Positions 14,568 to 21,571 of a DNA stretch of 27,458 bases are shown here, piece by piece. The translations under genes and the position numbers were made by a program. Where the stretch lies: positions 1-27,458 of the forward strand of contig JBLINY010000058.1 in the NCBI GenBank assembly GCA_047638695.1, read 5' to 3'. The stretch is from JAHECQ01 sp047638695 (GTDB taxonomy: Bacteria; Actinomycetota; Acidimicrobiia; Acidimicrobiales; SZUA-35). Each line of letters begins with the position of its first letter. Within the stretch, counting starts at the first letter, position 1. The notes below the pieces were generated by a model. The model was not told where the DNA came from and ran no database searches. It saw nothing but the letters and a program-made list of their open reading frames with translations.

Positions 14568-15386
14568 TCAATACATCACCTGCACCAGGTTCAGGCCGTG
14601 GGGCGGAGCAGGGCTGACCGTCGCATTGCGATCCCGAGCGGCGAGCACGCCACGGAGGTCACCCGCTGAGCGTCGACCACGACCGACGGCCACATGGAAA
14701 CCCACGATGCTGCGCACCATCTGGTGGCAAAACGCGCTGCCCGAGATTTCGAAGCGGAGAAGACCGTCACCGAGATCCATCCAACGGGCACCATCGACCC
14801 TTCGCACAAGCGAAACTTGCTCGCCGTTCGATGTCTTCGGACGCCGACAGAACGAGGAGAAGTCCTGCATCCCAAGGATGGGATCGCAGGCCAAGCGCAT
14901 GGTGGCCAGTTCGAGCTTGTCCGCAACCCACCACGACGTGCGGGCCGACAACGGATCAGGCTTCTGTCGATTCAGGACCGTGTACTGATACCGACGGCCG
15001 ACCGCCGAAAAGCGGGCGGAGAACGAATCGTCGACGACTTCGGCCGACAGAGCCACAACTTCGGGAGCGAGGCCGGCGTTGATCACTCGTTCGAGCCGCG
15101 CCAGGTCCGCGACGCGCTCGGCGACATCAAAGGACAGGACCTGTCCGGAAGAGTGCACGCCTGCGTCGGTGCGGCCCGACATCACGAGGTCAGGAACTCG
15201 ACCCAAGTAAGGGGTCAGAACTCGCTGAAGTTCGCCGACCACGGTACGGACTCCCGGATTGGGCGCAAGCCCGCGAAAGTCCGAACCGTCATACGCGACC
15301 GTGAGTTTGACCCGAACCGTCGGGCCGATCTCGGGCTCGACCGTAGGGTCGAACAGGGTGAGTTCGTTGGGATTGATCTGACTCAG
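14568..15386 (-). CDS. truA: tRNA pseudouridine synthase TruA (probable CTG start)
   Basis: TruA makes pseudouridine at tRNA positions 38-40. The catalytic Asp is in SGRTDAGVH; FSARF, RRYQYTVLN, DFSSFC and FCHQMVRSIVG are also present. The first GTG in frame (15242) would delete the conserved N-terminal strand, yet the frame upstream encodes VRVKLTVAYDGSDFRG, which is typical of TruA. Between the upstream stop (a TAA inside rplQ) and that block there is no ATG, GTG or TTG. The best start is CTG at 15386, overlapping the rplQ stop as CTGA, giving 272 residues. A second CTG lies 10 codons later. No strong Shine-Dalgarno precedes it, so re-initiation after rplQ is likely. Confidence 0.9.
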   Translation of the reverse strand: MSQINPNELTLFDPTVEPEIGPTVRVKLTVAYDGSDFRGLAPNPGVRTVVGELQRVLTPYLGRVPDLVMSGRTDAGVHSSGQVLSFDVAERVADLARLERVINAGLAPEVVALSAEVVDDSFSARFSAVGRRYQYTVLNRQKPDPLSARTSWWVADKLELATMRLACDPILGMQDFSSFCRRPKTSNGEQVSLVRRVDGARWMDLGDGLLRFEISGSAFCHQMVRSIVGFHVAVGRGRRSAGDLRGVLAARDRNATVSPAPPHGLNLVQVMY

Positions 15387-15736
15387 ACGAGTTCGATGCG
15401 GGCCATCGGGGCGTTGTCGCCCTTACGAGGTCCGAGCTTGAGGATGCGGGTGTAACCACCCGGACGCTCCGCATAGCGGGGGCCGACCTCGTCGAACAAC
15501 TTGGCCGTCATCTCAACATCGCCGAGGTAGGCCAAGACCTGACGGTAGTTGTGCAACCCGCCCTTTTTGGCCTTGGTGATCACTCGCTCAGCTACGGGCC
15601 GAACGGCCTTCGCCTTCGCCTCAGTGGTGTTGATGCCTTCAGCAGCCACGAGTGATGCGACCAAGTTGGCCATCATCAGCTTCTGGTGCTGGGCCGAACC
15701 GCCGAAGCGAGTGGCCTTACGTGGACGTCCCTGCAT
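15383..15736 (-). CDS. rplQ: 50S ribosomal protein bL17
   Basis: 117 residues opening with MQGRPRKATRFGGSAQHQKL, then LVASLVAAEGINTTEAKAKA and a C-terminal GGYTRILKLGPRKGDNAPMA, all typical of bL17. AGGAGC lies 8 nt before the ATG, inside the end of rpoA. The gap to rpoA is 5 nt, and the stop overlaps the probable truA start. Confidence 0.98.
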   Translation of the reverse strand: MQGRPRKATRFGGSAQHQKLMMANLVASLVAAEGINTTEAKAKAVRPVAERVITKAKKGGLHNYRQVLAYLGDVEMTAKLFDEVGPRYAERPGGYTRILKLGPRKGDNAPMARIELV

Positions 15737-15741
15737 GGTGC

Positions 15742-16683
15742 TTAGCTCCTGGAGCCGCGCAGCGACAGGCCACGCTCGTCGAGTTTCACGATGACCTCAT
15801 CCAACGACTTCTGACCGAAGTTGGTGATGGCCAGAAGATCGTCTTCGGTCTTAGTGAGCAGTTCGCCCACGCTGTTGACCTGAGCCCGCTTGAGGCAGTT
15901 GCGAGGCCGTTCCGACAGATCCAGATCTTCGATCGGCAGATCGAGATCGGGGGAACCGCTAGCCGAAGAGGGCGCTTCGCCAAGCGTGAGACCCTCAGGC
16001 TCGTCCGACATCTCTTCCACCAGCTGAATCAGTGAACGCAGCGTCGAGCCAGCCGATGCCAGTGCTTCGCGAGGGTCGATGGACCCGTCGGTCTCGACAT
16101 CAAGAACCAGCCGGTCGAAGTCAGTCGACATCTCGACACGCACAGGCTCGACCGAAATGGAAACCCGGCGGATGGGGCTGAAGATCGCATCGATCGGAAT
16201 CACACCAATGGTGGCGCTGTTCATCAGACGGTCGGAGCTGAGCCAGCCTCGTCCGCGCTCGACCGTGAGGTCGATAGCGATGCGGCCTTTGCCGTCCAAC
16301 TTGGCCAGATGGATATCAGGGCTCAGGATGGTGACTTCAGCGGGGCAAGAGATATCGCCCGCCGTCACATCGCCGGGACCCCGGGCGTCGAGCCGAAGGG
16401 TGACCGGCTCCTCGCTGTCGCAGGTAACTACGATGTCCTTTAAGTTCAGGATGATGTCGGTAACGTCTTCGATAACCCCGGGAAGGGTGTCGAACTCGTG
16501 GAGTGCGTCATCAAATCGAACCATCGTGATGGCGGCGCCGGGAACCGACGACAAGAGCGTGCGGCGGAGCGAATTGCCGATGGTGTGACCGAAGCCCGGC
16601 TCGAGGGGACCAATGGCAAACATGCCACGGTTCGTCTCGCCGTCGTCGAGTTGCTCCACTGTGGGACGCTGAATGATCAGCAT
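15742..16683 (-). CDS. rpoA: RNA polymerase alpha subunit
   Basis: 313 residues. The N-terminal dimerisation domain (about 1-230) includes FGHTIGNSLRRTLLSSVPG (31-49) and the block around VRFDDALHEFDTLPGV. An acidic, Ser/Pro-rich linker (about 230-250) leads to the alpha-CTD with NCLKRAQVNSVGEL and LLAITNFGQKSLDEV followed by RGLSLR, the module that contacts UP elements and activators. GAAAGG lies 7 nt before the ATG. It sits between rpsD and rplQ, the usual order. Confidence 0.98.
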   Translation of the reverse strand: MLIIQRPTVEQLDDGETNRGMFAIGPLEPGFGHTIGNSLRRTLLSSVPGAAITMVRFDDALHEFDTLPGVIEDVTDIILNLKDIVVTCDSEEPVTLRLDARGPGDVTAGDISCPAEVTILSPDIHLAKLDGKGRIAIDLTVERGRGWLSSDRLMNSATIGVIPIDAIFSPIRRVSISVEPVRVEMSTDFDRLVLDVETDGSIDPREALASAGSTLRSLIQLVEEMSDEPEGLTLGEAPSSASGSPDLDLPIEDLDLSERPRNCLKRAQVNSVGELLTKTEDDLLAITNFGQKSLDEVIVKLDERGLSLRGSRS

Positions 16684-16713
16684 GGGTAGACCTTTCGGAA
16701 ACGGTGCGGGGGC

Positions 16714-17334
16714 TTACTTGCTGTAGAGCTCGACGATGAGCTGCTCGCGCAGCGGAATCACGATCTGCTCACGGAGAGGTTCGCTGTAGACGGTCACCGA
16801 GAGACCATCGGCACCGCGATCGAGCCAAGCGGGAGGCGTGCGATCAAGCACGTCTTTGTTCCACTGAAGGATCGGGTTGTTGCGACTCTTCTCACGAATC
16901 TCGATGACATCGCCCTTGCGGCACCGGTAGGACGGGATGTTGACCCGTTTGCCGTTGACATTGATGTGACCGTGACTTGTGAATTGGCGGGCCTGGGCCC
17001 GGGTGGCGCCGAGACCGGCGCGATAGAGCACGTTGTCGAGGCGAAGCTCGAGAATGCGAAGCATGTTCTCGCCCGTGATGCCATCACGACGCGAGGCTTC
17101 CTCATAGACGGTGCGGAACTGCTTTTCGGTGAGACCGTACGCGAACCGAGCCTTCTGCTTCTCCTGAAGCTGGAAGAGGTACTCGGTATTGTTGTTACCT
17201 CGACGCCGCGTGCGCCCGTGAACGCCCGGAGGGTAGGGGCGCTTCTCGAGAGCGGCAGCTTCGCCGCGGGTGTCGAAGATATTGGTGCCGAGACGGCGTG
17301 AAATGCGGGCCCGGGGACCGGTGTAACGCGACAT
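16714..17334 (-). CDS. rpsD: 30S ribosomal protein uS4
   Basis: 206 residues from the ATG at 17334 (MSRYTGPRAR). In-frame codons further upstream belong to the rpsK overlap and lack S4 similarity. GGAGG lies about 10 nt upstream. The N-terminal region has no zinc-binding Cys cluster, so it is the zinc-free form. The S4 RNA-binding domain is visible as ENMLRILELRLDNVLYRAG and RQFTSHGHINVNGKRVNIPS. In model systems S4 represses its own operon; no such element was recognised here. Confidence 0.98.
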   Translation of the reverse strand: MSRYTGPRARISRRLGTNIFDTRGEAAALEKRPYPPGVHGRTRRRGNNNTEYLFQLQEKQKARFAYGLTEKQFRTVYEEASRRDGITGENMLRILELRLDNVLYRAGLGATRAQARQFTSHGHINVNGKRVNIPSYRCRKGDVIEIREKSRNNPILQWNKDVLDRTPPAWLDRGADGLSVTVYSEPLREQIVIPLREQLIVELYSK

Positions 17335-17338
17335 GGAA

Positions 17339-17737
17339 TCAGACCCTCCGACGCTTTGGCGGCCGGCAGCCGTTGTGGGGAGCCGGGGTGACATCCTTGA
17401 TGCCCGTTACTTCAATGCCCGCATTCTGGATCGAGCGGATTGCGGTTTCACGGCCCGAACCCGGACCCTTCACCTGCACGTCGACTTTGCGGACACCGTG
17501 CTCCATTGCCCGGCGGGCGGCGGCCTCAGCGGCCATCTGAGCAGCGAACGGCGTGCTCTTGCGGGAACCCTTGAAACCAACGTTTCCGGCAGACGCCCAC
17601 GAGAGAACGTTGCCCTCCTGATCGGTAATGGCGACGATCGTATTGTTGAAGCTCGACTTGATGTGAGCAACGCCGTGGGTGACGTTCTTACGTTCTCTAC
17701 GGCGGGGTCGATGACCCCCAGCTGCGGGCTTCGCCAT
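17339..17737 (-). CDS. rpsK: 30S ribosomal protein uS11
   Basis: 132 residues from ATG 17737, which shares one base with the rpsM stop (TAATG). A typical S11 core is visible: GVAHIKSSFNNTIVAITD, then SWASAGNVGFKGSRKSTPFA, and the C-terminal PAPHNGCRPPKRRRV. The frame stays open further upstream, but that part is antiparallel noise from rpsM. Confidence 0.98.
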   Translation of the reverse strand: MAKPAAGGHRPRRRERKNVTHGVAHIKSSFNNTIVAITDQEGNVLSWASAGNVGFKGSRKSTPFAAQMAAEAAARRAMEHGVRKVDVQVKGPGSGRETAIRSIQNAGIEVTGIKDVTPAPHNGCRPPKRRRV

Positions 17738-18114
17738 TACTTCAAGACCTTCTTCTTGCCAGCCACGGTCCGCTTCGGACCTTTGCGAGTGCGGGCGTTC
17801 GTCTGCGTGCGCTGGCCCCGAACGGGAAGACCCTTGCGATGCCGGATGCCTTGATGGCAACCGATTTCCATCTTGCGCTTGATGTCTTGCGAGACCTCTC
17901 GGCGAAGATCGCCCTCGGTCTTGACGCTGGCGTCGATGAAGGCACGAACGGCCAGCACCTCAGCGTCGGTGAGATCTTTCACTCGCGTCGTCGGCTCGAT
18001 GCCCGTGGCTTCGACGATCTGCACGGCCGTGGTGCGACCAACGCCGAAGATGTAGGTGAGCGCGATCGCCACCTGCTTGTCGCGAGGAATGTCAACGCCG
18101 GCGATACGTGCCAT
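17737..18114 (-). CDS. rpsM: 30S ribosomal protein uS13
   Basis: 125 residues: MARIAGVDIPRDKQVAIALT at the N-terminus, the helix-two-turns-helix core, and the basic C-terminal GQRTQTNARTRKGPKRTV segment that contacts tRNA. One base separates the ATG from the rpmJ stop, and the stop overlaps the rpsK start. Confidence 0.98.
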   Translation of the reverse strand: MARIAGVDIPRDKQVAIALTYIFGVGRTTAVQIVEATGIEPTTRVKDLTDAEVLAVRAFIDASVKTEGDLRREVSQDIKRKMEIGCHQGIRHRKGLPVRGQRTQTNARTRKGPKRTVAGKKKVLK

Positions 18115-18115
18115 A

Positions 18116-18229
18116 TCAGCCCTGCCTCTGCTTGTGGCGAGGATTCTCGCAGATGACCATGACCCGTCGATGACGACGGATCACTTTGCATTTTTCACAC
18201 ATCGGTTTGACGCTGGGTCGTACCTTCAT
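18116..18229 (-). CDS. rpmJ: 50S ribosomal protein bL36 (zinc-binding form)
   Basis: 37 residues from the ATG at 18229 (MKVRPSVKPMCEKCK). The zinc ribbon is complete: Cys11, Cys14, Cys27 and His32. It is therefore the Zn-requiring paralogue; a Zn-free copy, if any, lies elsewhere. An AGGAAG motif is rather far upstream (about 14 nt). It lies between infA and rpsM. Confidence 0.96.
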   Translation of the reverse strand: MKVRPSVKPMCEKCKVIRRHRRVMVICENPRHKQRQG

Positions 18230-18373
18230 GGCGGTAGGCCGTTCTTCCTGTGGATCTCTGGGCGGGAGGTTGATCTTGCGGGCGGTGTTTAGGCAGTAGT
18301 GCAACGCACGCACCCAGAGCCGGGTTCGTGCAGGTGGCCGAGCAGCAACACGCTGGGCGGTATGGTCTTGCCG
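18230..18373 (-). other. infA-rpmJ spacer with hairpin
   Basis: This 144-bp spacer contains no gene. A two-part hairpin is visible, GCAC/GTGC (18306-18309 with 18328-18331) and ACCC/GGGT (18312-18315 with 18322-18325), about 45 nt after the infA stop. No U-tract follows. It may moderate expression between infA and the ribosomal genes. Confidence 0.35.
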
Positions 18374-18598
18374 CTATTTGTAGCGGTAGGTGATGCGACC
18401 TCTGGTGAGGTCATACGGAGTAAGTTCGACCTGCACCTTGTCTCCCGGGAGAATGCGAATGTAGTGACGGCGCATCTTTCCGGAGATGTGGCCAAGCACG
18501 GAGTGACCATTCTCGAGCTCAACCCGGAACATGGCGTTCGGAAGTGACTCGGTGATGGTGCCTTCGAGCACAATCGCGTCTTCTTTGGACTTCGGCAG
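18374..18598 (-). CDS. infA: Translation initiation factor IF-1 (probable CTG start)
   Basis: IF-1 binds the 30S A site during initiation. The S1-like core is highly conserved: SLPNAMFRVELENGHSVLGH, then SGKMRRHYIRILPGDKV and PYDLTRGRITYRYK at the end. The frame starts just after a TGA, and no ATG, GTG or TTG occurs before GTG 18571. Starting there gives 65 residues and removes the usual N-terminal lead. CTG at 18598 is preceded by AGGAGG with ideal 6-nt spacing and gives 74 residues starting (M)PKSKEDAIVLEGT, close to the normal 72-73. The CTG start is therefore preferred. It heads the alpha cluster and is divergent from the two-component genes. Confidence 0.95.
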   Translation of the reverse strand: MPKSKEDAIVLEGTITESLPNAMFRVELENGHSVLGHISGKMRRHYIRILPGDKVQVELTPYDLTRGRITYRYK

Positions 18599-18604
18599 GA
18601 CGTT

Positions 18605-18610
18605 CCTCCT
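18605..18610 (-). promoter_or_regulatory. Shine-Dalgarno site that fixes the infA CTG start
   Basis: Read on the minus strand, AGGAGG is followed by AACGTC and then CTG (18598). It is the strongest ribosome-binding motif in the alpha cluster, and its spacing fits only the CTG codon; the next candidate, GTG, is 33 nt downstream of the motif. Confidence 0.75.
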
Positions 18611-18729
18611 CGTATGTCAGGCACTCAGAGAGCACCCAGAGGTTGAAAGGACGGGTATATCGCTCCGGAGATGGTCCGGAAGGCGTAGGAAGAAGTGCGA
18701 GAAACACACACGCCCATAGCCGACGTCCC

Positions 18730-18758
18730 ATGCTAGACCCGCCGCATCACCCAACCAA
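18730..18758 (-). promoter_or_regulatory. Candidate promoter of the infA alpha cluster
   Basis: On the minus strand TTGGTT (18753-18758) and TAGCAT (18730-18735) are separated by 17 nt. Transcription would begin near 18723, leaving a leader of about 125 nt before infA. Within that leader, two copies of the palindrome TCCGGA lie 5 nt apart (near 18664-18680) and could form structure or an operator. Confidence 0.4.
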
Positions 18759-18980
18759 CCTCGGTACTTTTCTCATGGCCACGTTCGTGCGAGCAAATCC
18801 GGTTGCGGCACCGCCGAACGCGAGCAGAGCCTCGTCGCCAACACCCGTAAAACGCCAGCAAATCAGACGAAACGTTGCCACACGTGGGGAACAACTCGTG
18901 GTTGTCAGGCAGAAGCAGATCTCTCGGCGTTCTTCCGTATTCTTGGATTACTATCTCACCTCTTATCAGCCCAGAGGGCT

Positions 18981-19017
18981 CCCTTGATAGCGCAGAGCGT
19001 CCCCTTGATAGCGCAGA
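18981..19017. repeat. Perfect 16-bp direct repeat, 21-bp period
   Basis: CCCTTGATAGCGCAGA occurs at 18981-18996 and again at 19002-19017, exactly 21 bp (two helical turns) apart. The palindrome-like AGCCC-AGA-GGGCT (18968-18980) directly abuts the first copy. The block lies about 85-120 bp before the response-regulator start and about 380 bp from infA. Phased direct repeats are typical sites for OmpR/PhoB-type regulators, and the adjacent gene encodes one, so autoregulation is an attractive inference. Confidence 0.6.
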
Positions 19018-19063
19018 TGGCCTGTCTGGACGCGCATATGCACAATTTCTTCACAACCATCGC

Positions 19064-19092
19064 GAGACACAGGCGTTGAGGGTTCGTACCGT
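19064..19092 (+). promoter_or_regulatory. Candidate promoter of the two-component operon
   Basis: GAGACA (19064-19069) and TACCGT (19087-19092) are separated by 17 nt. The -10 ends 8 nt before the ATG at 19101, predicting a leaderless or nearly leaderless message. The direct repeat lies just upstream, in a position suited to activation. Confidence 0.35.
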
Positions 19093-19100
19093 TGAAGGAC

Positions 19101-19778
19101 ATGGCGACTGCTACCACCCCTCACATTCTCGTCGTCGAGGACGAGCGCACCATCGCCGACGCCATAGCGTCGCGACTACGGAGTGAAGGTTTCGAGGCCA
19201 CCATCGTCGGGGACGGCCTCGTAGCCGTCGCCACCTGCACCGAACTCCTCCCCGACCTCGTCGTGCTCGACCTCAATCTCCCGGGACTCGATGGGCTCGA
19301 GGTATGCCGGCAAATTCAAGCCGTCCGTCGTACACCGGTGGTGATGCTGACCGCCCGAGACGACGAGACTGACATGCTGGTCGGGCTCGGGCTTGGTGCC
19401 GACGACTACCTCACGAAGCCCTTCTCGCCGAGGGAGCTGGTCGCTCGTATACGGGCCGTTCTGCGACGAGCCGTCGAGGGACCAGGGCCACAATTCGAGC
19501 GCGGAGCTATCATGATCGACCCGTCACTCCGGTCAGTCGCCCATCACGGCGAACCAGTGCACCTCACACCAACCGAGTTCGACCTCTTAGTCATATTGGC
19601 CGAGGCCGGAGGCGCTGTCCTTTCCAGGGAACAATTACTGGCCAAAGTATGGGGGTACCGAGACGGATCTGGTGCTCGGACCGTCGACAGTCATGTGAGG
19701 TCACTGCGGAGAAAACTCGACGACGACATCATCCGTACGGTGCACGGCATTGGCTACGGCTTTGGGAGTTCGGCATGA
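19101..19778 (+). CDS. OmpR/PhoB-family response regulator
   Basis: 225 residues from ATG 19101. The receiver domain (about 7-122) has the acidic pair Glu13/Asp14, phosphoacceptor Asp57 in VVLDLNLPG, Thr84 in MLTARDD and Lys106 in YLTKPF. The C-terminal winged-helix DNA-binding domain (about 130-225) carries LTPTEFDLL, REQLLAKVWG and ARTVDSHVRSLRRKL. An alternative start is TTG at 19092, 9 nt after GAGGG, adding three residues; the ATG is preferred because of the promoter spacing. The stop overlaps the kinase start as ATGA. The signal and regulon are unknown; the phased repeat upstream is a candidate target. The pair occupies the place where map is commonly found between adk and infA. Confidence 0.96.
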   Translation: MATATTPHILVVEDERTIADAIASRLRSEGFEATIVGDGLVAVATCTELLPDLVVLDLNLPGLDGLEVCRQIQAVRRTPVVMLTARDDETDMLVGLGLGADDYLTKPFSPRELVARIRAVLRRAVEGPGPQFERGAIMIDPSLRSVAHHGEPVHLTPTEFDLLVILAEAGGAVLSREQLLAKVWGYRDGSGARTVDSHVRSLRRKLDDDIIRTVHGIGYGFGSSA

Positions 19779-20803
19779 GTAGACCCAGGCCTCTCGAACC
19801 GGTCCGCTCGATCAAACTGAAGTGGTCGATTGTCATTGTGGCCGCTGTAGCGGTTACCGCCCTGATGAGCCAAATCGGCCTCCACCTGGGTTGGCCGGTG
19901 TGGCTGCGCCCGGTCGTTGCTGGAGCCCTCGCTTTGGCAATGGTGCAGTTTCTCGCTCATGGCACCACCTACCCGTTGCGCCAAATGTCGCGTGCGGCTG
20001 AAGCGATGCGCCGTGGCGACTACGCCGTCCGCGTGGACGCAATCGGCACCGACGAAGTCGGCCAGTTGGCCCGAACATTCAACCAGATGGCTGGAGAGCT
20101 AGCCGAGGTCGACCGAACCCAGAAGGAATTCATCGCCAACGCAAGCCACGAACTCCGCACACCGGTGACGGCCCTACGAAGCACGCTCGAGAACTTGGTC
20201 GACGGAGTTGGCGAAGCCGACCATCAAACGCTCGAACTCATGCTGGCCCAGGCCGAGCACCTGAGTCGCCTGGTAGCGCAACTGCTCGATCTCTCACGGC
20301 TCGACGTCGATCCCGGCCGGCTCGAGTCCGACCGAGTCGATATCGGCGATCTCTTGCATTCCCTCGTTTCGGAAGCTCGCCTAAGTCACCCAACCGCCCT
20401 GCTCGAGGTCAAGGCACCGCTCGGGTTGCGGGTGGCCGGTGACGAGCAGCGACTTCGTCAGGTCTTCACCAATCTCATTGGCAACGCCGTCCGTTTCTCA
20501 CCCATTGGCAGCCCGGTCACCATCGTGGCGGCAAAACAAGGTGTCGGACACGACGGCGTTGCTCGCATAGCTGTTCGAGACCGAGGCCCCGGCATCGCAC
20601 CCGAAGACCGCAAGAGAGTCTTCGAACGTTTCTGGCAGATCGACGGCCCAGCTCCCACCGGCGGTGGTGGCGCCGGACTCGGCCTCGCCATTAGCCAGCG
20701 CATCGTCGAACAACACGCCGGTGGCATCGAGATCGCTGACGGGGTTGACGACGACACCCTCGGGGCAACCATTGTGGTGACGCTGCCGCGTTTAAGCGAC
20801 TGA
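19775..20803 (+). CDS. Sensor histidine kinase with minimal external loop
   Basis: 342 residues from ATG 19775, with GGGAG 6 nt upstream. Two membrane helices (about 17-39 and 44-61) are joined by only about five residues, so no extracytoplasmic sensor domain exists. HAMP follows (about 62-114). The HisKA H-box NASHELRTPV has phosphoacceptor His125. The ATPase domain has N-box FTNLIGNAVRF (231-241), G1 RDRGPGI (268-274), the RVFERFW F-box (281-287) and G2 GGGGAGLGLA (296-305). All catalytic boxes are intact, so it should be active. Kinases of this layout often sense in the membrane or through a partner protein; which applies is unknown. It is coupled to the response regulator and convergent with adk. 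Confidence 0.96.
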   Translation: MSRPRPLEPVRSIKLKWSIVIVAAVAVTALMSQIGLHLGWPVWLRPVVAGALALAMVQFLAHGTTYPLRQMSRAAEAMRRGDYAVRVDAIGTDEVGQLARTFNQMAGELAEVDRTQKEFIANASHELRTPVTALRSTLENLVDGVGEADHQTLELMLAQAEHLSRLVAQLLDLSRLDVDPGRLESDRVDIGDLLHSLVSEARLSHPTALLEVKAPLGLRVAGDEQRLRQVFTNLIGNAVRFSPIGSPVTIVAAKQGVGHDGVARIAVRDRGPGIAPEDRKRVFERFWQIDGPAPTGGGGAGLGLAISQRIVEQHAGGIEIADGVDDDTLGATIVVTLPRLSD

Positions 20804-20886
20804 CCCCAACGTTGCTCGCGTCGGACGATAAAAGCGGCTCGAACTATCCGCTGGTCTGATTGGTTAGATCGTCCAACCGAAGATCG

Positions 20887-21462
20887 TCAGTCGGCTGAGA
20901 GCGCGCCATCGATGGCTGACAACACGCGCTCGGTAATCTCCGTCTCAGATCCCAAGCCATCTATCGCCACGAGGAGACCTCGCTTCTCGAACCACTCGAG
21001 GACAGGGCGAGTCTCTTGTTCGTATAGCTCCAGACGGCGGGCGATGCCTTCGTCAGTGTCATCGTCACGACCGCGGGCCTTCATTCGCTTGGTCACTTCG
21101 TCCAGTGGGACGTTGAGATCGATCACAACGTGCAGCTCGTCCTCGCCGAGGATCTGAACGAGTGCCTCGGCCTGCGCTGTAGTCCGAGGAAAACCATCGA
21201 GCACGAAGCCGTTCTGACGGGCGTCGTCCTCGGCCAGGCATTCACGAACGATGCCGTTGATGATCTCGTCACTGACAAGATTCCCCGCATCCATCACCGC
21301 TTTGGCTCTGAGACCCATTTCGGTGCCAGCAGCAACGGCGCCACGCAACATGTCACCAGTGGAGATGTGGACGATGCCGTAGTGCTCGATCAGTCGAGAA
21401 CACTGTGTGCCTTTGCCAGCACCCTGACGTCCAAAGATTACTAGGCGGATGGGGTTCGACAT
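20887..21462 (-). CDS. adk: Adenylate kinase, short-LID form
   Basis: Catalyses ATP + AMP to 2 ADP. The 191-residue length and the lack of a Cys-type LID mark the short form. The P-loop reads GRQGAGKGT (11-19), with Arg-Gln where Pro residues are common. STGDMLR (NMP-binding), DGFPRT and the ARGRDDD-ARRL segment are conserved. GAGGAG precedes the ATG closely. It follows secY after 109 bp, which include a strong hairpin. The 83-bp convergent gap to the kinase holds only weak stems (AGCGG/CCGCT and GGTT/AACC). Confidence 0.97.
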   Translation of the reverse strand: MSNPIRLVIFGRQGAGKGTQCSRLIEHYGIVHISTGDMLRGAVAAGTEMGLRAKAVMDAGNLVSDEIINGIVRECLAEDDARQNGFVLDGFPRTTAQAEALVQILGEDELHVVIDLNVPLDEVTKRMKARGRDDDTDEGIARRLELYEQETRPVLEWFEKRGLLVAIDGLGSETEITERVLSAIDGALSAD

Positions 21463-21533
21463 GTTCTCCTCCTCGCGACGGACGTCGTTGTCAGTCGGCA
21501 GGCCAAGTGGCTCAAGATCGCAGACGTGCCGCG

Positions 21534-21558
21534 CGATGTCCAGCCAAGATGGACATCG
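21534..21558 (-). terminator. 9-bp perfect hairpin between secY and adk
   Basis: Arms CGATGTCCA and TGGACATCG enclose a 7-nt loop, 13 nt after the secY stop and about 70 nt before adk. No U-tract follows. Possible roles are partial termination, protection of the upstream message, or a processing site that sets the SecY to Adk ratio. Confidence 0.5.
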
Positions 21559-21571
21559 ACCCAGCAGTCGC

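Noticed and set aside
14568..15242. truA as an N-terminally truncated pseudogene starting at GTG 15242
   Set aside because: The missing N-terminal strand is encoded in the same frame directly upstream, so only the start codon is unusual.
18643..18987. Plus-strand open frame in the infA/response-regulator spacer
   Set aside because: Arg/Ser/Pro-rich, no convincing ribosome site, overlaps the candidate infA promoter, and is not family-like.
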